A stretch of 64,000 nt of DNA, taken from positions 1-64,000 of the forward strand of contig JBLIEI010000014.1 of the NCBI GenBank assembly GCA_047633055.1. The letters are read 5' to 3'. Below, piece by piece: positions 24,910-31,185 of the stretch. The notes under the pieces were generated by a model that was not told where the DNA came from, did not search any database, and saw only the letters and a program-made list of their open reading frames with translations. The stretch comes from CALJFL01 sp047633055. GTDB taxonomy: Bacteria; Pseudomonadota; Gammaproteobacteria; Pseudomonadales; Halieaceae. A program made the translations under genes and the position numbers. Each line of letters starts with the position of its first letter. The stretch's first letter is position 1.

Positions 24910-25900
24910 CTTGCCTCGCCCTAATGTGGCGCAGCCAGAGTATACCCTCGACGAGTATACCCACTACTGCGGTCTTCATCGGGATACGGTTGACCGCCAA
25001 ATAGACGGGGGCGAGCTTCGGCTTGCCTCTCCCTGTCCTGACAGAACACCTGGTAGACGCGGCTGTAAATCGATCGGGATATCGCTCGAAACTATGGATC
25101 GCAAAGCGCGGGCACTATTGGGAATGATACTTGAGCGCCGACTTGCCCATTCAGAGGTAACGATCAACGAGGCCAACGGACTGCTGCGCAAAGAGCTACT
25201 GCGCGAAAAGCTACTACTGCGCAAAAAGTTACCGCCGCGCGAAAGGATACGGCGCGGAGGCCCCCCTAAATCCCCCAAGCTGTTGAGCCTACCCCGATCA
25301 GAGCCGCCCGAATACCTGTATGAAAGCGATATAACTCGCGACTTCAATTTGTGCCGAGGAGGTTTCCAGACACCGGAAACTAAATACGAGCATGCAGCGT
25401 GGAAACGTTATTTTTATCAAGACCTGGACGGTCGCGAATATTTGCTCTGCCGTATCACTGCGGAGTTTGTCGAGGGAAAATTTTCGGGCGAAACATTGAC
25501 GGTAGATGTTGTCGGCTCAGGCGACGTTATTCCATCGGAGCAATTCGAGGGTCGCCCCGCCACCCCGGCACAAGAATCCGCACCGGCAACTATAGAGCCT
25601 TTTGTTAGCCCCCAGAGAGGCAACCCGTTAACAAATGCGATCGTTCAATTTGGTAACAATCTATTCAAGGAATCTAAAGAGGGCGAAACTCCAGGGTGGG
25701 GGGCTGTTCTACGCGCAATGCTCGACGAAGAAGGCAGAGAAGCTATGACGGAACTCGAATGCAAATACGACAAAGATACTAACGAGTTTTTCTATACGGA
25801 CAGCAACGGCAAGAAAGAACGGGTAAGCAAAAGTACGGCGAGAGGGCGATACAACAGGAGGCGAAGAAAAGCCAATAAGGATGCAATAACGACCGATTAA
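24902..25900 (+). CDS. Uncharacterised element protein with possible N-terminal helix-turn-helix
   Basis: A 332-residue protein. The N-terminal segment YTLDEYTHYCGLHRDTVDRQ resembles an excisionase or MerR-type helix-turn-helix. Next comes a very basic stretch built from degenerate repeats (LLRKELLREKLLLRKKLPPR), then a region rich in acidic and aromatic residues, and a basic tail (TARGRYNRRRRKANK). It could bind DNA in regulation, replication or excision. I recognise no named family, and the function is unknown. Confidence 0.65.
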   Translation: MPSLPRPNVAQPEYTLDEYTHYCGLHRDTVDRQIDGGELRLASPCPDRTPGRRGCKSIGISLETMDRKARALLGMILERRLAHSEVTINEANGLLRKELLREKLLLRKKLPPRERIRRGGPPKSPKLLSLPRSEPPEYLYESDITRDFNLCRGGFQTPETKYEHAAWKRYFYQDLDGREYLLCRITAEFVEGKFSGETLTVDVVGSGDVIPSEQFEGRPATPAQESAPATIEPFVSPQRGNPLTNAIVQFGNNLFKESKEGETPGWGAVLRAMLDEEGREAMTELECKYDKDTNEFFYTDSNGKKERVSKSTARGRYNRRRRKANKDAITTD

Positions 25901-25917
25901 CAGAAAGATAGCCATTA

Positions 25918-25998
25918 GCGCGCAGTAGCCCGTTTTTTGCGCGCGGGTTCGCCCTGCGCCTTATACCTTGCAAACATTCCAATCAAAAGCAAGGTATA
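25918..25998 (+). promoter_or_regulatory. Two inverted repeats before the small HTH gene
   Basis: The first is GCGCGCA/TGCGCGC (25918-25924 and 25938-25944). The second is a perfect 10-bp repeat, TATACCTTGC (25962-25971) with GCAAGGTATA (25989-25998), ending 4 bases before ATG 26003. The second arm covers the AAGG ribosome site, so a hairpin or a bound protein would block translation or transcription of the HTH gene. Confidence 0.55.
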
Positions 25999-26002
25999 CA
26001 AA

Positions 26003-26248
26003 ATGGGCGCCACCACCCAAACAACGCTCCAGCAACTCGCCACGGAGTGCCACGTTTCGCTCCGAAAACTCCAGCTTGATGTAAAAAGTGGGATCCTAGA
26101 GATAACCCGCGTCGGGCGGACGCCGTTCGTTACAGAAGAGCAAAAAGAAATCTACTTTTTACGCAACCGCGTTGCGAATAGCCCACGAACGTATGCCGAG
26201 GAACGAGAGCTCGAGCGCCTAGGTTTCCGAGCTAAACCGAATGAATAA
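26003..26248 (+). CDS. Small helix-turn-helix protein
   Basis: I start it at ATG 26003 (MGATTQTTLQQLATECHVSL), giving 81 residues; the longer frame would run through the inverted repeats. The segment LQQLATECHVSLRKLQLDVK followed by GILEITRVGRTPFVT looks like an AlpA/excisionase-type winged helix. A role as excisionase or regulator is possible. It overlaps the replication-like gene by 8 bases (ATGAATAA). The inverted repeat upstream may be its own operator. Confidence 0.65.
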   Translation: MGATTQTTLQQLATECHVSLRKLQLDVKSGILEITRVGRTPFVTEEQKEIYFLRNRVANSPRTYAEERELERLGFRAKPNE

Positions 26249-27410
26249 GTGCGCAAGCGCGTCGCCAAAGTTCCGGCGCCGACTCGAGCTACTGTTACCG
26301 AAAAGCGACTTGCTGACTAGCCTCGACTGGCCAGACGAACAGGCCTATCAATTTCTTGTCGATCTCGACCAGGATATTGATCTGGGCGATGGCGGCCAAT
26401 ACTCCGTAGTTGCAAAAAAGAATGCTGCCATGCGAATGCTGAATGTCGGCGTCGACCATTCAGCCGTTGCCGTCTGGTATGTGTTAGCCGACTACGCATA
26501 CAAAGGCAGCAAAGGCATTTGTTTCCCAAGCCTAACAACTATAGCCGGTCGTGTGAGCCTCTCCAGGCGCGCTGTTATCCGATGGATCAATTACCTAGTC
26601 GAGCTAGGGGCCGTTGAGAGACTGACCCGAGGCAACGGCAGAAACGAAGCTACCCGATATTTCATCATTACGACCTGGAACCCGTCGTTCGGCTTACACA
26701 CTAGCGGCGCAAAGGGTGACGGCAACGGCACTATTCCTACGAAATCTAATAGTGACAGTAGCGACACCGTTCCGGCCGAAATAGTGACACCTGTGACATT
26801 AAATAGTGACACCTATGACACGCAAATAGTGACGCAGGTGTCACACGAATCTATCTATGAAACCGGCATTAAGCCGGTTGAAATAGATAGACAGGCTAAC
26901 GCGCAAAAATCTTCGGGCGCTGAGGCGCCCTGCGATTTGGTCGCTCCGCCTGGAGAGCTGCGATTGTCTGAGGTATTTCGCAGGGGGTGGGGCGGGCTTA
27001 AACCTCGCGAGGCAAAACACACACAGCGGCAACTAGCAAAATCCATGGCTGAGGGCGACACCCCCGACGAAATAGCCGACGGCCTGTTACGACACCTGGC
27101 GTGGGCTATGGCGTGGGAAAAGCCCCCCTGGCAACTCGCAGCGCTTTTACGCACATCGAAGTATCACGACGACTGGGACACTCGGCCTCCGGCAAAAAAG
27201 GATAAACCCAAAGCAAAGGCCGCCACCAGGTCAACGCCAGCACAACTCGCCCGGAGCATCTCAGACGATGATGCGGCATCGCTCGGCCCCACCCAGGCTC
27301 GAAAAATCTTTGACGAGCACCTCAAAGGCGATTGCAAACTTTGCTCCAGCGGGGGTGCGACTCCGCCATGCGATAGCGGGGCGCGGCTAATACGGAAAAT
27401 AACAGGCTAA
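26241..27410 (+). CDS. Replication-initiator-like protein with helix-turn-helix
   Basis: This 389-residue protein has a winged helix of the HTH_36/phage replication type near residues 75-135 (CFPSLTTIAGRVSLSRRAVI; LVELGAVERLTRGNGRNEA). A low-complexity linker follows (about 150-230), then a helical domain (PREAKHTQRQLAKSMAEGDT) and a C-terminal part with three cysteines (CKLCSSGGATPPC). The linker DNA contains iterons and hairpins, as in the phage lambda O gene, which makes a replication-initiator role likely. That role is inferred from the helix-turn-helix plus the DNA structure; no helicase or primase motif is seen. Confidence 0.65.
   Translation: MNKCASASPKFRRRLELLLPKSDLLTSLDWPDEQAYQFLVDLDQDIDLGDGGQYSVVAKKNAAMRMLNVGVDHSAVAVWYVLADYAYKGSKGICFPSLTTIAGRVSLSRRAVIRWINYLVELGAVERLTRGNGRNEATRYFIITTWNPSFGLHTSGAKGDGNGTIPTKSNSDSSDTVPAEIVTPVTLNSDTYDTQIVTQVSHESIYETGIKPVEIDRQANAQKSSGAEAPCDLVAPPGELRLSEVFRRGWGGLKPREAKHTQRQLAKSMAEGDTPDEIADGLLRHLAWAMAWEKPPWQLAALLRTSKYHDDWDTRPPAKKDKPKAKAATRSTPAQLARSISDDDAASLGPTQARKIFDEHLKGDCKLCSSGGATPPCDSGARLIRKITG
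26748..26930 (+). other. Candidate replication origin: iterons and two hairpins inside the rep-like gene
   Basis: AATAGTGACA occurs at 26748, 26780 and 26802, with AATAGTGACG at 26825. The last three are 22-23 bases apart, about two helix turns. Copies 2 and 3 extend to AATAGTGACACCTRTGACA. Next comes a long inverted repeat: CTATCTAT (26851-26858) with ATAGATAG (26883-26890), enclosing AACCGGC-attaa-GCCGGTT (26861-26879). A second hairpin is GGGCGC-TGAG-GCGCCC (26915-26930). The protein encoded here is a non-conserved linker, so the DNA is likely under its own selection. Confidence 0.65.
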
Positions 27411-27439
27411 CAAAAGTACCAATAATAATAGAGGCAAAA

Positions 27440-27760
27440 ATGAAACAAAAACACAAAATCGAAAATCAAAACGCGCTCGACGACCTGGCAAAGACAATCG
27501 GAAAGGTGGCCACAGAAAGTCGACGCCGGAAACTGTGGCGACTGCATTCTGAGTTGAGCCGAACGTCTCCAGGTATACAGTCTGCACGCGCGAAAAACGT
27601 GGTGGGGTTTGTTGGCGTAAAACAGACCAAGAACGGCAGGTATAGCGCAATGGCAGCCATTCGAGGGAAGCGAATTCACATAGGCACATTCAACAGACCG
27701 TATGAGGCCTACGCAGCGCGAGCGATTTTTCTCGCAAAGCATCGTGACGACGAAAAGTGA
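27440..27760 (+). CDS. AP2/ERF-domain DNA-binding protein
   Basis: A 106-residue protein with a GAGG site before ATG 27440. The C-terminal half has the AP2 pattern: VGFVGVKQTKNGRYSAMAAI, then RGKRIHIGTFNRPYEAYAAR, matching the three strands and the helix. In bacteria and phages this domain usually sits in homing endonucleases, but no HNH or other nuclease motif is present. It may be a stand-alone DNA binder. The gap to the next gene (27761-27881) holds a direct repeat GAGTTCG-cgc-GAGTTCG and a likely promoter region. Confidence 0.72.
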   Translation: MKQKHKIENQNALDDLAKTIGKVATESRRRKLWRLHSELSRTSPGIQSARAKNVVGFVGVKQTKNGRYSAMAAIRGKRIHIGTFNRPYEAYAARAIFLAKHRDDEK

Positions 27761-27881
27761 AATTCGCCTGAGTTCGCGCGAGTTCGTTTTGATAGTAAAA
27801 AGACAGAGCATTTCGTCGGGTTACATAGAGGACTTACACCAATGCAAACTAAACTAATTTTTACAACATAAAGAGGTGTTT

Positions 27882-28163
27882 ATGACTGACCCAGAAAACA
27901 AAGATCAAGTCGTGAGAATTGACGGCAGCGGCACAACCTCCGCTAAAGTTCGTGAAGCGGCAAGCCTTTATCTACAGCGTGCCGGAGGCGGCCCAGAGGT
28001 GAGCTTCGCCAAGTCCCTAAGGTTCTATGCCGAGATTGGGGCTGAATTCGAAAGGCTTCGCATCCTTGGCGGAAACTTCCCGTTCTCGACCGAGCAGGCA
28101 TTGAAGCTTCACGCGCAAAAAATGGCAGGGGGTCGTGAGTCGACCCACCTGGAGATCAAATAA
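27882..28163 (+). CDS. Uncharacterised protein before the capsid gene
   Basis: ATG 27882 is preceded by AGAGGTG at a good distance, giving 93 residues (MTDPENKDQVVRIDGSGTTS). The middle is helical (FAKSLRFYAEIGAEFERLRI). Its stop overlaps the start of the capsid gene (TAATG), so it is translationally coupled. Place and size would suit a head accessory or assembly factor, but no family is recognised. Confidence 0.65.
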   Translation: MTDPENKDQVVRIDGSGTTSAKVREAASLYLQRAGGGPEVSFAKSLRFYAEIGAEFERLRILGGNFPFSTEQALKLHAQKMAGGRESTHLEIK

Positions 28164-30112
28164 TGGGGGTGAAATCCCCCACCACGCCCGACTGGCTCGA
28201 ACTGTCGAACTTGTGTCGATCTGATCGAGTCGAGGGTAAAACCTGGTTCGATATGAAAGCGCAAGGGGAAACCCTCGAACTTTCGATATACGACGAAATC
28301 GGAATGTGGGGCGTTAATGGCTCCGACTTTAAACGCGCCCTCGACGGGTTCGATAATGTTTCCGAGATTGTTTTAAATATGCACTCGCCAGGCGGATCGG
28401 TTTTCGACGGCCTGGCAATTTACAATCAACTGAAAAACCATAAAGCGAAAGTTACCGTCAAAATCGACGGCCTCGCGGCCTCAATCGCGAGCGTTATCGC
28501 TATGGCGGGGGATACGATAATTATTCCCGAGAACGCTTTTATTATGATTCATAAACCGCGAATGCCCGCAAATGGTATCGCGGACGAATTGCGCGAAAGC
28601 GCCGATCTTTTAGATAAGGTCGAAACGACGTTGATTGCGGCCTACCGCGTCAAAACGGGTTTAACCGATTCCGATATTTCTGAAATGCTCGAGGCCGAAA
28701 CATGGCTAACTGGCATCGAAGCAGTCGAGATGGGATTTGCCGACGAAATAGCCGAGCCAATCCAGGCAGCGGCTACTTTAAACAATGGCTTAATCGAGGA
28801 GTACTCTCAAATGCCAAGCAAAGCTAAAACACTAATCAGCGCCACCCCCGCCGATAAATTCAAGGCTGCCGAACTGGCTCGCCGTACTGAGGTAAAAGCG
28901 GTATTCGCAGATTTCCCCCAGCACGACGACGTTCGCAATGGTTGCCTCGACGATATGGAGTGCTCCGCCGAGACTGCCCGCGCTAAACTGCTGGCAACTA
29001 TGGGCGCCGCTGCTACTCCGAGCGCGGCAGCCATCCACGTCGGCAACGGCTCCATAGTTCGCGACGTGCTCCAGGATGCGCTACAGGCGCGCACTGGAGC
29101 CGCCACGCTGCAAGATAAAGGCAACCCCTACCAGGCATCGAGTTTGCTTGATCTGGCGCGCGCATCGCTGATACAGAACGGTACGGGCGTTGCAACACTT
29201 GCGCCTATGCAGGTCGTAGCGGCCGCCTTTACACACAGCTCCGGCGACTTTGGCTCGGTTCTTTCCAATGTGGCCGAGAAATCGCTACTGAATGGCTGGA
29301 ACTCCGCGCCAGAAACATATCCCCTGTGGACGCGTAAAGGCACGTTGTCATCGTTTCGGCCCGCATTGCGCGCCGGTATTGGTGGCTACCCAGTGTTGCC
29401 GTCTGTTGCAGAGGGCGCCGAGTATACACACGCCACCATGAACGACACTGGGGAAGTAATCGCCCTGGCGAAACACGGTTCCATGTTCTCAATCACCCGC
29501 GAGGCGATCATTAACGACGACCTGGACGCGTTCTACCGCATACCGGCCGGACAGGGTCGAGCGGCCATGCGGACGATCGGAAGCCTGGTGTATGCATGCC
29601 TAACTGGCAATACGGTGATGAGCGACGGCAAGGGTATATTCCATGCCGATCACGGCGGCAACACAATCGTAGACGCCCTCGACATAGGCGGCATCGCAAA
29701 CATGCGTAGAATTATGCGTATGCAGACTGATAACGCCGGACAATCTCTGAACATTGCCCCTGGTTATTTGCTCGTTCCGGCGGCGCTGGAATCGCAAGCG
29801 CAACAGGTTATCGCCTCGACGGCCGTACCTGGCGCCGACAGTAATTCCGGCATTAAGAATCCGGTCAACTCCGCAGCCGAGATCGTTGTCGAGAGTCGCC
29901 TCGATGCGGCCTCTGCTGACAGTTTTTACATGGTTGCGGGCGCTGGCGACACGATCGAGGTTGCATTCCTCGACGGCATGGACACTCCCTACCTGGAACA
30001 GCAGGCCGGTTGGAGCGTTGACGGCGTTAGCTTCAAGGTACGGATCGAAGCTGGCGTTGCGCCGATAGACTACCGTGGATTTGTTCGCGGAACTGGCGGT
30101 TTGCCCGTATAG
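28163..30112 (+). CDS. ClpP-like prohead protease / major capsid protein fusion
   Basis: A 649-residue fusion. Residues about 35-200 are an S14 (ClpP-type) protease with MHSPGGSVFDGLAIYNQL, the serine in GLAASIASVIAM (near 107) and the histidine in AFIMIHKPRM (near 130). A charged linker follows (about 205-270). Residues about 320-649 resemble the Mu GpT-type major head protein (GTLSSFRPALRAGIGGYPVL; KHGSMFSITREAIINDDLDA). Such fusions let the protease process and free the shell protein during prohead maturation. This is the only structural protein gene I can see in the element. Confidence 0.88.
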   Translation: MGVKSPTTPDWLELSNLCRSDRVEGKTWFDMKAQGETLELSIYDEIGMWGVNGSDFKRALDGFDNVSEIVLNMHSPGGSVFDGLAIYNQLKNHKAKVTVKIDGLAASIASVIAMAGDTIIIPENAFIMIHKPRMPANGIADELRESADLLDKVETTLIAAYRVKTGLTDSDISEMLEAETWLTGIEAVEMGFADEIAEPIQAAATLNNGLIEEYSQMPSKAKTLISATPADKFKAAELARRTEVKAVFADFPQHDDVRNGCLDDMECSAETARAKLLATMGAAATPSAAAIHVGNGSIVRDVLQDALQARTGAATLQDKGNPYQASSLLDLARASLIQNGTGVATLAPMQVVAAAFTHSSGDFGSVLSNVAEKSLLNGWNSAPETYPLWTRKGTLSSFRPALRAGIGGYPVLPSVAEGAEYTHATMNDTGEVIALAKHGSMFSITREAIINDDLDAFYRIPAGQGRAAMRTIGSLVYACLTGNTVMSDGKGIFHADHGGNTIVDALDIGGIANMRRIMRMQTDNAGQSLNIAPGYLLVPAALESQAQQVIASTAVPGADSNSGIKNPVNSAAEIVVESRLDAASADSFYMVAGAGDTIEVAFLDGMDTPYLEQQAGWSVDGVSFKVRIEAGVAPIDYRGFVRGTGGLPV

Positions 30113-30120
30113 GTTTACCC

Positions 30121-30260
30121 GCTATTGGCATGGCGGGAACCCCTAAGGGGTGAAAGTCCGGAACTTGAAGAACTCCGGCAAAAGTCCTGGCGGTTTAGTT
30201 GGCCGTTAGGCGCCTCGAGGGGGCGCATTTGGCTGGAAGCCTCATGCGTCCCCTTTTTTT
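30121..30260 (+). ncRNA. Candidate structured RNA ending in an intrinsic terminator
   Basis: Four stems follow the capsid stop codon: ACCCC/GGGGT (30139-30151), CCGGA/TCCGG (30158-30178), and an 8-bp stem CCTGGCGG/CCGTTAGG with G-U pairs (30186-30210). The fourth is a 9-bp terminator stem GGGGGCGCA/TGCGTCCCC (30219-30253) topped by GGCT/AGCC, then seven T. The first three stems exceed what a terminator needs. It may be a small RNA, a structured 3' UTR or a packaging signal. No known RNA family fits throughout. Confidence 0.5.
30219..30260 (+). terminator. Intrinsic terminator after the capsid gene
   Basis: A 9-bp stem (30219-30227 with 30245-30253), an inner 4-bp stem, and TTTTTTT at 30254-30260. 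It ends the structural transcript and separates the small-terminase gene, which must have its own promoter. Confidence 0.85.
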
Positions 30261-30350
30261 GAAAAGGTACTCCCGCCGATCTGAGGTATACGGGGGCGCG
30301 GAGTCGCAGTCGCTCACTATTTACGAATTTTTTTAATGGAGGTTGTTGTT

Positions 30351-30887
30351 TTGTCGAGCACAGATATAGACCCGCTCTGGTTAAACAAACGTGACGCCGC
30401 AGCGTCGGTGGGGATTTCAACACAAGCCTTTAGTAAATGGGGTGTAAAGCCCGTTCAGCGTTCAGGCCGCGAGGTGTTTTTCACTGTTCGCGATATCGTC
30501 GACAATCGGGTTGAGAGAGCACTTAAAGGAGCAAACGGCGAAACTCCCGGGGAACTCGAGAATTTGGGGCGCAAGAAGTATCTCGAGGACTACCGTCTCG
30601 CGAAAGCCCGTCGAATAGCTCAAGAGCAAAAAAATGATCTCGCTGCCGGAACAATGATTCCGACTGATTTCGCAACGTTTGCACTCTCGAAGATTGCCGC
30701 TCGAATCGCCTCGATCCTGGACACGCTCCCGCTAACTATGCGGCGGGCTCACCCGGACCTCGAGTCTCGACACATTGATTCCTTTACTCGCGAAGTTGCG
30801 AAGGCGCGAAACGTGGCGGCGGAGGTCGACGAAATCCTACCTGAGTTGGTCGAGGAATATGCCGCCCTTACAAACGAGTCAAGTTAA
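30351..30887 (+). CDS. Small terminase subunit-like (Nu1/DUF1441 type)
   Basis: I choose TTG 30351 (MSSTDIDPLWLNKRDAAASV), because GGAGG lies 8 bases upstream; the ATG at 30336 is itself part of that ribosome site. The 178-residue protein starts with a Nu1-type helix-turn-helix (LNKRDAAASVGISTQAFSKW). It continues with a helical region typical of phage DNA-packaging proteins (RKKYLEDYRLAKARRIAQEQ). Small terminases select the DNA to be packaged and in satellites redirect a helper's packaging motor. No large subunit follows. Confidence 0.78.
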   Translation: MSSTDIDPLWLNKRDAAASVGISTQAFSKWGVKPVQRSGREVFFTVRDIVDNRVERALKGANGETPGELENLGRKKYLEDYRLAKARRIAQEQKNDLAAGTMIPTDFATFALSKIAARIASILDTLPLTMRRAHPDLESRHIDSFTREVAKARNVAAEVDEILPELVEEYAALTNESS

Positions 30888-31185
30888 GAATTTAATAAAA
30901 GCAGTTTGCCTCGGCCTGTCTTCACTATTCCGGCCGGAGCCATTGAGAGCTGCTAAGCGCGCCGCTTTTGACTTCACCGCCGCGTCAATCGCGCTGGGAG
31001 ATGCTCCCCGACTGTTGGGCGTATTTGTACGGTCGATTTGCCCCCCCCCCCAGCCCTTGGCCCAGCAAGCGGTTCACTGGGGCGCACGAGACCGTCGGAA
31101 CGGGCTCAGCCTTCCGTGCCCCCGTTTCCGACCTGCGCCTCAGCTAGAGAAATCACCTCAGCAATTTATTAACTCGATCGATTAG
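30859..31185 (+). CDS. Doubtful short frame after the small terminase; possible large-terminase remnant
   Basis: A 108-codon frame starts inside the end of the small-terminase gene, where a large terminase would normally begin. Its N-terminus (VKNLIKAVCLGLSSLFRPEP) faintly recalls the start of lambda GpA-type large terminases. It then loses likeness, passes a run of C from about 31039, and overlaps the end of the OLD gene. It may be a deletion remnant or not coding at all. The stretch 30888-31152 holds nothing else I can name. Confidence 0.25.
   Translation: MPPLQTSQVKNLIKAVCLGLSSLFRPEPLRAAKRAAFDFTAASIALGDAPRLLGVFVRSICPPPQPLAQQAVHWGARDRRNGLSLPCPRFRPAPQLEKSPQQFINSID

Noticed and set aside
24938..24961. 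GAGTATACC direct repeat at the start of the 332-residue gene
   Set aside because: Two 9-base copies within coding sequence, 15 bases apart; may be chance, with no second site elsewhere in the element.
27842..27871. Short frame of 9 codons (starts ATGCAAACTAAAC) with a GAGGA site before it
   Set aside because: Too short to support; frames of this size arise by chance. A leader peptide cannot be excluded, but there is no other evidence.
30131..30180. Possible cobalamin riboswitch or RNase P fragment (GGGAAC...GGTGAAAGTCCGG)
   Set aside because: Only the first strands look alike. The B12-box and conserved later stems are missing, and the place before a phage terminase gene does not fit.
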